DNA of 64,000 nt, taken from the NCBI GenBank assembly GCA_963921935.1, contig OY998179.1, positions 64,138,304 through 64,202,303 on the forward strand. The letters run 5' to 3'. The notes below the pieces were generated by a model that had not been told where the DNA came from, did no database searches, and was given only the letters and a program-made list of their open reading frames with translations. Source of the DNA: Galeruca laticollis. Its lineage: Eukaryota; Arthropoda; Insecta; Coleoptera; Chrysomelidae. Positions 54,081 to 64,000 of the stretch are shown one piece after another. The stretch's first letter is position 1. Every line of letters starts with the position of its first letter. The position numbers were made by a program, and so were the translations under genes.

Positions 54081-54986
54081 CCTTTATATTTTATCAGTAT
54101 CTGCTGTAGTACGGATTTAGCGTTTTACTTACTACGATTTACCTACAGCATTTGAGACTGATAGTCTTTTTCATTTAAAAAATTATTTCATCTCCATCTC
54201 CATCATTTCTTAGAAAAGCTTCAGAGATGGTTTTGGAAGGCTGATTTCTCCTCAATAATTGTCTTAGCGAATGCTATGAAAGTTATAAAATAACCTTGAT
54301 TTTATTAAGTACCCAAGTTTCTGTAAAAATGAGCTCCCTTACATACACTGTAGCTTCTTTCATTGTAGACCAAAATCCACCAAACTATTAAAATTATTCC
54401 AATTTGGTTATTATTATCCATTTGATATATGAATAATTAAATGATTAATGATGTGATAGCGGTAATAGCCCATTGTATTATGACCTTGATAATAATCTAA
54501 TTCCAGGCAACACAACCTGATGAATAAGATAATAATTACGAATATATAATCCGGGTAATTATTACAAGTGCCTATGTATATATTAATATCACGTTTTACA
54601 ATAGCAAGAATTAATTTTCTAGTTGATTATGTGGGAACTTTTTGAATTGAATTTGTAGTTTACTAAGACTACTTTTTTATAAATCAATCTCATTTTTCTA
54701 CAACTAGGTGAGACCTTACAACTCGAAAGCTAAATAAAATCTGAATTTATAAATGAAAAATATTAAAATGAAGCTTATCCGTGAGAATGCAATTGAGCTG
54801 TCTAGCTGTGTCATAATACTATAATGTATTCTCATACTCCTCCGCCATTAGACAATAATTCAAAGAATCTGTTGAATCCAAATTTAGGGGACCATTTTGG
54901 ATTTCTTCGGTTCGGCTTCTTCTCCGGCTCCTTTTTGCTTGAATGAATTTTACAGTTCAATACAATATAATTATTATTATAATAAA

Positions 54987-54988
<2 letters not shown>
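54081..54988. other. Unassigned stretch
   Basis: No gene is supported. Confidence 0.4.

Positions 54989-55073
<85 letters not shown>
54989..55073. repeat. (AT)n microsatellite
   Basis: A run of AT units, with single interruptions near its start (ATACATAT) and at about 55039 (ATCTATAT). The open frame across it is an artefact. Confidence 0.95.
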
Positions 55074-55076
<3 letters not shown>

Positions 55077-55147
55077 ATTCCAAATATTATGGGAGACGAA
55101 ATGTTTTTTTTGTTTTTGAATGTCTAAGGTACTTTTAACATGAAATC

Positions 55148-55361
55148 AACTGTCTCGACCCTTACTTCGTGGAATATGCTCATATTATTGTTTTTAATGA
55201 AACTCACGGTCTCTAGTTATTTCCACAATATAATAAAAGTTATTGAAAATTCTAAGAAATTGACAATTGTTTCGAAACAATTGTCAATTTTTTAGAATTT
55301 TCAATAACTTTTATTATATTGTGGAATTAACTAGAGACCGTGAGTTTCATTTAAAAACACT
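55148..55361. repeat. Near-perfect small foldback element
   Basis: Arms 55190-55273 and 55274-55361 are almost perfect reverse complements around TTTCGAAA. Each contains ACTCACGGTCTCTAG and AATAAAAGTTATTGAAAATT. The left flank (ACTGTCTCGACCCTTACTTC) also belongs to the family, as seen near 782 and 52310. The near identity of the arms suggests recent formation or conversion. Confidence 0.9.
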
Positions 55362-55561
55362 ACTTTTAACATATTCAAATTGGTCCAAATTGATAGAATG
55401 TAATTGAAGAGGTTCGATTTGAAAATTTGATATTTCTCTTGAAAATGTTATATCTGAATATTTCATCAATTTATGTTCCGTTTGGTGATTTTCAAAATGT
55501 TTTATATGAATACCATCAATTCTACTTGGCACTCAGAATTAAGTTCTAGAATGTAAGTTCC

Positions 55562-55734
55562 CATAAAGGCATATTATCATTGAGGAAACCACTTACCTAG
55601 CAACCTGTATTCGGGAATAGAATAAACAACATCACATTTATAAAAATCACTGGGTTCAAGTTTTAATACGTTAAAATACACAATTATAAATATATCGATC
55701 GACTTACTCAAAGTATAAATAACAATAATTCCCT
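55562..55734 (-). repeat. Element A copy 2, 3' LTR, distal part
   Basis: It matches the reverse complement of the second part of the 458-bp LTR, from CATAAAGGCATATTAT through GAGGAAACCACTTACCTAGC to the LINE II insertion point. The final roughly 50 bp of LTR (ending CACTACA) are missing. 55710-55734 is the left target-site duplication of LINE II. Confidence 0.9.
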
Positions 55735-56180
55735 ACTCCTAGGAGCTGTAAGACCTTGTCGTTGGTGGAGTGGCTCAGTAACTTCCTCCCTCCTCGAGCC
55801 CTAAGGACGGGAAGGGAGGAGTGAAACTAAAAAACAGCTCAGAAATGGTCAGTGGGGCACTGGTGGGGCTATCTATGCCGATATGATTGTACCAACAAAT
55901 ACCAGTAGAAGATCCAACATGCCCAAGTTACATCTGAACACACTGACAAGTCCTGACCTGACATGGGGGACGGGCGGCGAGTTTCCGGCGCCGAAAAACC
56001 GGGACCCTCGGCTATGGTATGGTAACCCAGACAGAAGAGTCCAACTGTCTGCTGTTTTCCCCTTTTCCCTTGTTCTGTCCGCTGTCCTCACCTAATCCTC
56101 CCCCCCAATCCCCACTAGAGGAGTAAACCTCATTAAATAATCCGGAATCTTAAGGTGTGAGACATCGTGCCGATGGATGA
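55735..56180 (+). other. LINE II 5' untranslated region
   Basis: GC-richer than the host DNA (includes GGGGACGGGCGGCGAGTTTC). Frames on both strands at 55873-56095 show no known domain. It would hold the internal promoter in an active element, but I see no defined site. Confidence 0.5.
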
Positions 56181-57266
56181 ATGACCACCCGGAGTTGGTC
56201 ATTAACGATTCCCTGTAAGCACCTGGCGACCCTTACTTGTAAACAGCCTTACTACGATAAGGAGCACTGTCGTAGCCGACTTTTTATTTCTTCCAAACTC
56301 GTGGGATATTATATGAGCACCTCTTCCTATAAAAACCAAACAACTGTTACAGATTATGAGGCGGGATCTGTAGCCGTTATCTCACAGCCTCAAACAAATA
56401 CGAATCGGGAGACGGCGGCTTTGCCCCGGTTCCTGATCGTAAGGAAAAAAGTAGGGGATTTCGGAAGCACGAATCCTATTCTGATAAACAAATTTTTCTA
56501 TGGACAAGTTGGGCAAGTTAAAAATTTGCGTAAAACTAAAGACGGCTTATTAATCGAAACAACTTCTGCTGCACAATCTAAGCGTTTATTACAAATAACA
56601 AAGTTCCTCGACGACGAAGTAGAAATTATATCACATACAGGATTAAACCAATCTAAGGGAGTCATTACTTGTCGCGATCTACTCAACTGTACTGTAGAAG
56701 AAATATTGGAAGAAATAAAAGACCAAGGTGTAACTGCAATCCGAAGAATTAAAACCAAACGCGAAGGAAAAATTATCGATACACCGAGCCACATCCTCAC
56801 CTTCGACTCACCAAAGCTCCCTAAAGAAGTGAAGATAGCTTTTTATATATTGAAAACTCGCCCGTACATCCCGCCCCCCCTCAGATGTTTTAAATGCCAA
56901 CTTTTCGGCCACACTGCGACAAAATGTACTAAAGATCAGGTATGTGTATGCGGCAAACCTTTGCACCCCGGTAACGCATGTGAAACACCATTAACATGTA
57001 TACATTGCAAAGGACCACATTCCGCACGCGCGAAAGAATGCCCGATCTACAAACAAGAGGTAGCAATACAAGAAATTAAAGTAAAAGACAACATATCTTA
57101 CCAAGAAGCCAGAAGAAAAGTAATAATTTCCACCTCAAAAGAAAATATCATTATTGAAACTTCGTCACGTGGGCAAACAAAGAAAAAAAGAAAACGCGGG
57201 TGGAAGAAAGGTAGACCCAGAAAAACCTCGCAGAAAATCGAACCTGACCTAGCTAGTTTCACATAA
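56181..57266 (+). CDS. LINE II ORF1: gag-like nucleic-acid-binding protein
   Basis: This intact frame has up to 361 codons. The real start may be the internal Met at about residue 45 (MSTSSYKNQTTVTDYEAGSV). The middle (residues about 80-200) is an RRM-like region with PRFLIVRKKVGDFGST and GLLIETTSAAQSKRLLQI. Cys/His knuckles follow: CFKCQLFGHTATKC, then CVCGKPLHPGNAC, then CIHCKGPHSARAKEC, the triple arrangement usual for gag-like ORF1 of I, Jockey and R1 LINEs. The C-terminus is Lys/Arg-rich. It would coat LINE RNA in a ribonucleoprotein. ORF2 begins 170 bp downstream. Confidence 0.88.
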   Translation: MTTRSWSLTIPCKHLATLTCKQPYYDKEHCRSRLFISSKLVGYYMSTSSYKNQTTVTDYEAGSVAVISQPQTNTNRETAALPRFLIVRKKVGDFGSTNPILINKFFYGQVGQVKNLRKTKDGLLIETTSAAQSKRLLQITKFLDDEVEIISHTGLNQSKGVITCRDLLNCTVEEILEEIKDQGVTAIRRIKTKREGKIIDTPSHILTFDSPKLPKEVKIAFYILKTRPYIPPPLRCFKCQLFGHTATKCTKDQVCVCGKPLHPGNACETPLTCIHCKGPHSARAKECPIYKQEVAIQEIKVKDNISYQEARRKVIISTSKENIIIETSSRGQTKKKRKRGWKKGRPRKTSQKIEPDLASFT

Positions 57267-57436
57267 ACCCACGAAAATCAACCCCCGTGATATTTCATAG
57301 TTCTAAGATTCATATTTTTTGAACCTTATCATTTATTCTTTCATAAAATTATTTCATTTATATACACATAACATATATTTACAACCAATTTTCCTTATTA
57401 TACACATATTTATTTATCCCTTTTTACACAATTTTA

Positions 57437-58395
57437 ATGGATAATAATACAAAATTCATCCAATGGAACTGTAATGGACTTAATTCACACCTTCCAGAAC
57501 TGCAAATAATAAGGAGCAATTTGAACCCCATACTTTTCGCTCTACAAGAGACACACCTGAGACCGAACGAAATCTTTACCTTTAGAGGATTCCAAACTTT
57601 CAGGAAAGATGTGAAACCAAATATTAGAGCAAGGGGTGGAGTGGCAGTTTTACTAAAGGAAGAAATCCCGGCTAAAAGGGTAACCCTCAATACCAGGTTA
57701 CAAGCTGTGGCTATTAAAATTGATACTCCAATAAAGCTTGCCATATGCAGCATATATCTTCCAGATTCAAACTGGAACTCATATGACATTGAAAACATAT
57801 TCGTACAATTACCGACCCCATGCATAATTATGGGAGATTTCAACGCCCATTCACCCTCTTGGGGATCTTTAACAACTGATACTAGAGGAAAACGTTTGGA
57901 GAAATTTATTGACGACTCAAATATATGCCTTCTAAACAATGGAAAGCCCACACATTTCAATCAAGGCTCAAACTCCTTTTCAGCTATCGACCTAACCCTA
58001 TGCTCCCCAAATATAACCCATCAGTTTCACTGGAACCCATTAGAAGATCTCCATTCCAGTGATCACTTCCCAATCTCTGTTACCACTAATATCCCAACAA
58101 AGGTTAAACTTTCTACAGAAAGGTGGCTTACCGGAAAAGCCAATTGGACTGACTACTCAAATATAGTGTCTCTTCCAAACCCCGATTCGAGTAACTCCAT
58201 TAACGAAATGGTAGATGCAGTGACCAAATCTATTCTAATGGCAGCCGATGCAACTATCCCCAAATCTAAAAGTAAAATATTATCTAAAATGGTACCGTGG
58301 TGGAATAATGAAATTAGGGAAGCAATATCAGCAAGGAAAAATGCACTCAACAGATTCCGAAAATCGCCTACAAACTATAATTTAGTACAAACTAA
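57437..58395 (+). CDS. LINE II ORF2, endonuclease domain
   Basis: The frame starts MDNNTKFIQWNCNGLNSHLP. The APE-type endonuclease motifs are intact: QWNCNGL (Asn), FALQETHL (Glu), CSIYLPD (Tyr), IMGDFNAHSPSWGS (Asp and Asn), SAIDLTLCS (Asp) and SSDHFPIS (Asp-His). The frame would continue into RT, but a single-base shift near 58390 moves it; the downstream frame resumes as RSAARRLIKESKRRTWEEYV. This domain nicks target DNA to prime reverse transcription. Confidence 0.9.
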
Positions 58396-60092
58396 GATCA
58401 GCCGCTCGACGTTTAATTAAAGAAAGCAAAAGAAGGACATGGGAAGAATATGTATCAACCTTAACAACTGACTCCGAGGTATCCGAGATATGGAGAAAAA
58501 TCAAAACAATATCAGGCAAATATCAATCTACCACCCCCCATACAATAGAAAATAACAACATATTTTTAACCGATCCCCACGATATAGCTGAAGTTTTCGC
58601 TGACCACTTTGAATCAATTAGCAGCTCGGAAAATTATTGCCCCGACTTCCAAAGAACAAAAACTACTGAAGAATCTCTCAACCTGGATTTTAATACCGAT
58701 GACGCAGACCTTCCGTACAACGTCCCTTTCATTTTCGACGAACTGGCCAACACCCTTAATACCTGCAAAGATAGTGCACCGGGACTGGACTCAGTTATGT
58801 ATGGAATGATAACTCATTTACCTAGAAACGAGAAAGAGAAACTCTTAACTCTCTTCAACAAAATATGGTCAGCGAATACCTACCCTAGTAACTGGAAAAC
58901 GGCTATCATTATCCCGATCTTAAAAAATCGAGATTCAATGACAAATCCTACAAACTATAGACCAATTTCACTAATATCGTGTATCGGAAAAATATTTGAA
59001 AAAATGGTGAACAACAGACTAACCTTTGTGCTAGAATCACGCGGCCTTCTATCAAACCTCCAAGTGGGCTGTCGACGAAATCACTCCTCTCTAGATGCCC
59101 TAGTCGCATTAGAGACTGACATTCAAAATGCCTTTTCTAAAAGACAACACCTCGTCGCAGTCATGTTCGACTTGCAAAAAGCGTATGACATGACTTGGAG
59201 ATATGCAATAATGAAACAAATACACACATGGGGCCTCCGTGGAGCGTTACCTAATATTCTAAATGATTTTCTCTCGGAAAGATTCTTTTGTGTAAGAATT
59301 GACAATGAATTTTCATCAACACGAGCCCTAGGAAACGGAATACCACAAGGCTCAGTTCTTAGCGTAACTCTTTTTGCCATTGCAATTAACTGTCTTGTTT
59401 GTAACATCGGAGAAAACACCAAAGCAGCTTTATATGTCGACGATCTAACCATTTATTCTTACAGTCATTCAATTCCCGAAATTGAGAATTCATTACAAGG
59501 ACAAATCAACAGCCTAGAAGAAACTGCTAGAGCCAGCGGTTTTAAATTTTCACCTTCGAAGTCCCACGCCATCCATTTCTGCAGATTAAGATCCGACCAC
59601 GCCGAACCACAACTAAAGCTGCAAAGTCAGAATATCGAGATAAAACATAAAACAAAATTATTAGGTATGATACTTGACCAAAAATTAAACTGGAGACCGC
59701 ACATTGAATATCTGATTAACAGATGCCGAAGAGTTATTAACATTATCAAATGTTTGTCGAGTATCCGATGGGGGTCCGACAGAGAAATTTTATTACGCAT
59801 CTATCAAACTTTAGTGCAATCCAAAATTGACTTTGGCTGTATTGTTTATGGTTCTGCAAGACGTTCACACTTGAACCAGCTAAATAAAATCCAAAATCTC
59901 GCAGTAAGACATGCAATCGGTGCATTTAGAACAAGCCCTATAGAAACAATCTTATGCGATGCTTCGTCCTTACCCCTAAACTTAAGGAGAGATATGCAGC
60001 TCATAACATATGGCGTGAAAATACAAACGTTACCCAACCATTTAAATAACAAGATTTTCACAAACCTTCCCAGTCCACACACTAAGACGTAG
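58390..60092 (+). CDS. LINE II ORF2, reverse transcriptase domain
   Basis: After the frameshift one frame is open from about 58390 to a stop at 60090. It contains SAPGLDSVMYGMITHLPR, NYRPISLISCIGKIFEKMVN, VAVMFDLQKAYDMTWRYAIM (first catalytic Asp in FDLQKAYD), GNGIPQGSVLSVTLFAIAIN, AALYVDDLTIYSYS (YVDD) and a thumb with KLLGMILDQKLNWRPHIEYL. All key RT motifs appear intact. A second frameshift near 60085 separates it from RNase H. Confidence 0.92.
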
Positions 60093-61110
60093 TTCAACTA
60101 AACCATCCAGTATTCGTTTTTCAGACACATCTGAAGAGTACAGGGTAAACTTACAAATAGAAAAAATGACCTATACGTATGACACTCCTCCATGGCTGAG
60201 AAAACTACCACAAATAAACATATCTCTCAGTAAATACAAAAAAGAAGATACCGCTCCATCGATCTTCCGAACGCTATTTTTAGAACAAATGGATCTATAC
60301 AACGAACATTTAGTCATCTACACAGATGGTTCCAAATCAGATAATGGAACAGGGGCGGCAATCGTAATCGGTGTAGATTCCTTCTTTTGGACCCTAAACC
60401 AAGAGTCTAGTATACTTAATGCCGAGTTGTATGCAATATGGCAAGCGTTGTTGTACTTCAGTCAGAGCAGCTTTGAAAAATGTTTAGTTTGTACGGATTC
60501 CTTAACTGCCACTCTCTCGACAAAAAATCGTTTTTCTGCAAATGAATGGGTTGTACGCATTCAAGAATTATCAACCCATCTATACAGTATGCAAAGGACT
60601 ATTTCAATAATGTGGATACCTGGGCATACCGATATTACCGGTAATACTGAAGCTGATCTAGTAGCAAAAAAAGCCACAAGCGGAACAGTTGACAAAGGCA
60701 TACCTAACACCTTCCTGGATATGAAAACGGATATAAAGAATAGAATTTACGAAGCATGGCAGAACAGATGGAATACATATGACGGACAATTAAGACACAT
60801 TAAACCGAGCGTACAAAAATGGTTCTACCCCAAAACTCTTACAAGGCGTGAACAAGTCGTCCTCAGCCGATTAAGGATAGGTCACACAAACCTAACCCAT
60901 TTACACCTCCTCCTTGGAAAGAACAAACCTAGATGTGAGAAGTGCGGCATCCCACTGACAACACAACATATATTTACTTGTGCAGCCTTCAATTTTCACA
61001 GACAATTCCTCAAAATACCCCAGATCGAAAACATTCTTAGAAACCAAAATGACAAGCTTAACCAGGTGATAACTTATCTAAAGTCCACAAATTTATTTTA
61101 TAAAATATAA
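60093..61110 (+). CDS. LINE II ORF2, RNase H and C-terminus
   Basis: The frame resumes near 60090 (RRSSTKPSSIRFSDTSEEYR) and is open to 61108. RNase H residues are IYTDGSKSDNGTGAA (Asp), LNAELYAIWQAL (Glu), LVCTDSLTATLS (Asp) and MWIPGHTDITGNTEADLVAK (His, Asp). A C-terminal CCHC-like motif (CEKCGIPLTTQHIFTC) follows. The presence of RNase H separates this LINE from Jockey and CR1 types and suits I-like LINEs. Confidence 0.9.
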
Positions 61111-61159
61111 ATTACCCCAATGATATGTCGACGAGCACAATGACCTAGATGTCGATGCT

Positions 61160-61160
<1 letters not shown>

Positions 61161-61218
<58 letters not shown>
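61161..61218 (+). repeat. Poly(A) tail of LINE II
   Basis: An uninterrupted run of 58 A bases marks the 3' end, followed by CTTCG and the right duplication. Confidence 0.97.
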
Positions 61219-61220
<2 letters not shown>

Positions 61221-61248
61221 TCGTCAAAGTATAAATAACAATAATTCC

Positions 61249-61492
61249 ATCCTGGTTCGTTCACTATTAATTTATTATAGGGAACGTAGTTATGTTTAAC
61301 TACATGTTGACCTCCGTCTATAAGTTGTACATGTTTGTTTATACATTAACAGAAACGTGCCTCCATTGATAATTGACATTGACCGTTTCAGAGCAATGGT
61401 CGCTAAATACTATAATTAATATTAACCTAAATTTAAATCTTATTTCTGTGCTAATGTCCTTTTTCCATTACTGTATTTTAAGGATCACTACA
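61249..61492 (-). repeat. Element A copy 2, 3' LTR, proximal part
   Basis: This is the reverse complement of the first half of the 458-bp LTR, ending at GGATCACTACA (61482-61492). TCATCCCCTCTTGG beyond it is the polypurine tract in reverse. Confidence 0.93.
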
Positions 61493-62011
61493 TCATCCCC
61501 TCTTGGAAGAGAAAAATTAAATCATTTTAATTTTTCGATATCACTTATACCTATAAATGTTTTTAATGAATGTTTTTGTTTTGTCTTTGTTCACTGAACA
61601 CTACTTGTTCGTTTATCAATACACTTCACTTATTCACAAATGTTTCCGTTCTTTGTATATAAACAATCGATTCTTATGAACAATTTGTTGTTTTTTGTCT
61701 GGAGATGTAATCTCGCAATTTACCCCCTTAATTCCCGTTATTTTAAACGGACCTAGATAATGTGGATCAAATTTATTTCTCCCTTCATTTTTTAAAATAA
61801 CTAATTCCCTTATTTAAAAATTTACAGGTGAAGAATCATTTTCGCTATTATTAACTCTACTTAATTTATTATTTATTGAAAACTGTCTGGCCCTTTCGTT
61901 AGCGTATTGTAATTTGTACTTTAATTCTTCATCATATCTTTCAAAATTGTAACACGGTTCAATTTTTACGTCTAAAAATTTCAGCAAATTGGGTTTTCTT
62001 CCGTATAATAA
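61493..62011 (-). pseudogene. Element A copy 2, integrase C-terminal tail
   Basis: On the minus strand this reads from LLYGRKPNLLKF (near 62005) through ERARQFSINNKLSRVNNSEN to HYLGPFKITGI and a KNRLFIYKERK-type end near 61650. In-frame stops at 62014 and near 61815 interrupt it. The polypurine tract AAGAGGGGATGA precedes the LTR. Confidence 0.8.
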
Positions 62012-63232
62012 CTAAAAAGGAGTGTATCCGTGATACGTACTTGGTGTTTTATTATAACAATATGCGAACATTCTTACAAACTCACACCAGTTATCCCTAG
62101 AATATTTGATAAAGTGTCTTATATATTCGTTGAATATCCTATGTAATCTTTCACAACTGCCTATTGCTTCGTGATGGTACGCTGTTGAAAAATTATCTTT
62201 TATATTTAATAATTCCGCTAGATTCTTCATTATTTCGTTCTTATATTCCGTCCCTTTATCTGTTCTTATTTCCTCCATCAATCCGTAATTCGGTATAAAG
62301 TTGTCGAAAATTGCTTTTGCTATTGTGTGTGCTTCTTTATTCTGAACCGGTATTATTACTGCGTATTTAGTTAATTCGCATAATATTGTAATGCAATAGC
62401 GACTCCCGTTGTTACTCTCTACAAACGGACCTATTGTGTTTATGTAAATAATATCAAACGGTTTTATAGGTGTATCTGTGATAACAAATTTCTCTTTGTG
62501 ATTAGGCTTTGCTTTATTCACTTGACATTTATGACAATTTTTTACATACTTCCTTACGTCTTTCTCCATGTTTTTCCACTTGAAATTTGCTCTTAGTTTC
62601 TTTAATAACCTATTATGTCCTCCAAACATTGGATCATTGTGGTATCTTTCTAATATATTTTGGATCTCTTCTTTTTGCTGTACCGTTTTTGGTACTTCGC
62701 ATATACATACTTGAATACTTTTTAACCTTTGATTTCCTAGTTCTATAAATTCTTCTACTGTGCACTTTTTAAATATATCATCATTTGTATATATTTTCAT
62801 TCTTTTTACTTCATTTCTCACCGCAAGCTCTTCAAGCTTTTCCAACGTTCGTCCTAGGTCGAAGTTGTGTAATCCGGTATTTAAGGCTTCACTAAATTTC
62901 AATTTATTTTTGATACGTATGCTCATTCTAAGTGAGATACGGTTATTTTCAAAGTGTAAAATTGGTAATTTATGTGCCTCAAGGTTATTTAAAACTTTTA
63001 CTACTGCAGGTTTTTGTATTCTCACTGCCTTTGTTTCTACTTTATTCCTTTGATCCTTTTCTGTTTGAGCGTTTTCTTTTTGCGTTTGTGCTCTTGTGAT
63101 TGCCAAGACATGTGAATTATTTATGTATAAATCCTTATGTTCTTCTATGGATATTCTCGATATGCTATCCGCGTAGTTCGCTATACCTTTAACATACTGT
63201 ATTTCAAAATCATATTCTTCCAAATCGATCAA
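62012..63232 (-). CDS. Element A copy 2: tail after RNase H plus integrase (406 codons open)
   Basis: A long open frame beginning IDLEEYDFEIQYVKGIANYA. Unlike copy 1 it has no internal stop or frameshift until the C-terminal part. It carries the zinc-binding region (HNRLLKKLRANF, NCHKCQVNKAK; two residues of the GGHVGNN stretch are lost), first Asp in IIYINTIGP changed to Asn, second Asp in IRTDKGTEYKN, and Glu in IGSCERLHRIF retained. So each copy has lost a different catalytic residue. The start is the first Met after a stop; upstream is the same deletion junction as in copy 1. Confidence 0.85.
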   Translation of the reverse strand: MIDLEEYDFEIQYVKGIANYADSISRISIEEHKDLYINNSHVLAITRAQTQKENAQTEKDQRNKVETKAVRIQKPAVVKVLNNLEAHKLPILHFENNRISLRMSIRIKNKLKFSEALNTGLHNFDLGRTLEKLEELAVRNEVKRMKIYTNDDIFKKCTVEEFIELGNQRLKSIQVCICEVPKTVQQKEEIQNILERYHNDPMFGGHNRLLKKLRANFKWKNMEKDVRKYVKNCHKCQVNKAKPNHKEKFVITDTPIKPFDIIYINTIGPFVESNNGSRYCITILCELTKYAVIIPVQNKEAHTIAKAIFDNFIPNYGLMEEIRTDKGTEYKNEIMKNLAELLNIKDNFSTAYHHEAIGSCERLHRIFNEYIRHFIKYSRDNWCEFVRMFAYCYNKTPSTYHGYTPF

Positions 63233-63246
63233 ATTTCATATTTTTC

Positions 63247-63830
63247 CTAGACAATTTGTTTACCTCTTTGTTGATTAAAACTTTTATCGATGAAAATTTT
63301 ATCCAAAATTTTCGGATCAGCTTTTTTATATTCCTTATATGTTGATTTGTTCCATCCTGTATGTATTTCAAACTGATTCTTCCTTTCTTCTAATTCTTTT
63401 AAACTGTACACGTTGTCATTAACCATTAATGTATTATCAATTATTTTAGCTTTAGCTCCACTTTCTCTCGCCTGTTTCATGTATCTTATTAGTTGTTTTT
63501 TCTGTTCCAATATCTCTTTTGGATAATCTTCATCAATGTATATCTTCGTTCCTTTTAGTTAATTCGTTCCGTTCAAAGTCTCTACTTTCTTATTGACATC
63601 TTTCATCATTATTAATACTGGCCTATTTTTGTTACTGTTTTTATTTCCTAATCTTTTACATTTCAAAATATCTGTTTTAACATCTGATGTGTTATTAACC
63701 TTGTTCATTACATCTTGTAATTTGTTTTCTAGTTGTTTCTCATCTTCTTCGTTGTCTTCTTCTATACCATGTATTATTAAATTCTTCTCTCTAAAATTTT
63801 ACTGAGTATCTGTCATATTCACTTGCAAAA
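63247..63830 (-). pseudogene. Element A copy 2: L1-ORF1-like RRM and C-terminal domain
   Basis: On the minus strand the frame runs from the end of the coiled coil (KTEFLQVNMTDTQ, then one stop) through LIIHGIEEDNEEDEKQLENK, NRPVLIMMKDVNKKVETLNG, one stop, KGTKIYIDEDYPKEILEQKK and YMKQARESGAKAKIIDNTLM to GKQIV and a stop at 63247. All blocks correspond to those at 15033-15632, with close identity. Confidence 0.75.
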
Positions 63831-64000
63831 ATTCTGTTTTTTCCTTTAGTTCCTTATTTTCCATCTTTAAATCGTAGTTTTCCTTCTTTGATTGCGCTAT
63901 TTGTCTGCTAATTTCTTCAATTTTCTCTTCTATCTTGCATATTCTCACGTTATTGTTGACTCGATTATTGTAATTTCCATTATTATTGTATTTCCTATTA
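63831..64000 (-). pseudogene. Element A copy 2: gag C-terminus (partial, runs off the window)
   Basis: The minus strand from 64000 reads the Asn/Tyr/Gly-rich tail, ICKIEEKIEEISRQIAQSKK, then MENKELKEKTEFLQVNMTD. Here the gag coiled coil and the RRM-like segment are in one frame, because the extra base of copy 1 (CTAAGTGGAAAA versus CTAAAGGAAAA) is absent. Confidence 0.85.

Larger units (their letters stand above)
55735..61218 (+). mobile_element. LINE II: nearly full-length I-like LINE with RNase H and poly(A)
   Basis: A 25-bp identical duplication beginning TCAAAGTATAAATAAC (55710-55734 and 61224-61248) flanks the element, and a 58-base A tract ends it. The order is 5' UTR, ORF1 with three zinc knuckles, endonuclease, RT and RNase H. 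Only two frameshifts disrupt ORF2 (near 58390 and 60085). The intact ORF1, clean tail and perfect duplication indicate a young insertion. Group by domain content: I/Nimb-like; not tested by phylogeny. Confidence 0.92.
55562..64000 (-). mobile_element. Element A copy 2 (reverse), split by LINE II and running off the window
   Basis: On the minus strand from 64000 down: end of gag, L1-ORF1-like domain, integrase, polypurine tract and 3' LTR. The LTR (61492 down to 55562) is interrupted by LINE II at 55735-61218. The LTR's outer end is truncated near 55562 inside its last 60 bases. The junction where protease, RT and RNase H are missing is the same as in copy 1. Confidence 0.9.

Noticed and set aside
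54897..55127. 76-codon ORF rich in Ile/Tyr
   Set aside because: Produced by the (AT)n microsatellite.

Overview
This is eukaryotic, almost certainly insect, nuclear DNA: AT-rich, intron-bearing and dense in transposable elements of insect type (Ty3/gypsy elements of 412-like and errantivirus-like type, BEL/Pao, Penelope-like, RNase-H-encoding LINEs, piggyBac, Helitron). I cannot name the species. No tRNA, rRNA, CRISPR array or bacterial-type operon is visible.

Only one host gene is well supported. A proton-coupled amino acid transporter (SLC36/PAT family, related to Drosophila pathetic/CG1139) runs on the minus strand from 50910 down to 4908. Five exons (50910-50701, 32855-32580, 24066-23888, 7870-7698, 5152-4908) join with consensus GT/AG sites and matching phases to give 360 codons plus a stop. 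The N-terminal exon(s) were not found and probably lie beyond the right edge. Its introns of about 17.8, 8.5, 16.0 and 2.5 kb hold most of the mobile DNA.

Layout. 1-4900: 3' flank with a ~1-kb subrepeat element, a decayed Helitron and a small foldback. 4.9-7.9 kb: last two exons around an errantivirus env remnant. 8.7-11 kb: a truncated subrepeat element and a pseudogene of an uncharacterised family with a Cys-rich C-terminus. 12.08-22.16 kb: a 412-like Ty3/gypsy element (B) interrupted by a second Ty3/gypsy element (A, 12.72-17.84 kb). 23.9-24.1 kb: exon. 25.2-30.3 kb: LINE I. 30.7-31.1 kb: a recombinase-like fragment. 32.6-32.9 kb: exon. 34.9-36.2 kb: piggyBac remnant cut by a 1.5-kb foldback whose arms end in hammerhead-like motifs. 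37.8-45.3 kb: two subrepeat elements flanking a BEL/Pao element that carries a Penelope-like fragment. 46.5-48.1 kb: another gypsy remnant. 50.7-50.9 kb: exon. 51.7-54.0 kb: a TTAA-flanked piggyBac element with an internal foldback. 55.2 kb: a near-perfect foldback. 55.56-64.0 kb: a reverse copy of element A whose LTR is split by LINE II (55.7-61.2 kb).

The most unusual object is element A. Both copies lack protease, reverse transcriptase and RNase H at the same junction, keep gag and integrase, and carry a coiled-coil/RRM-like/C-terminal segment resembling L1-type ORF1 proteins, in frame with gag in the reverse copy. Copy 1 also has three copies of the LTR-end/primer-binding-site sequence and a small leader ORF with a possible myristoylation site and one membrane segment. 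Its spread presumably depends on reverse transcriptase supplied in trans. Almost every other mobile ORF is broken by frameshifts, stops or deletions.
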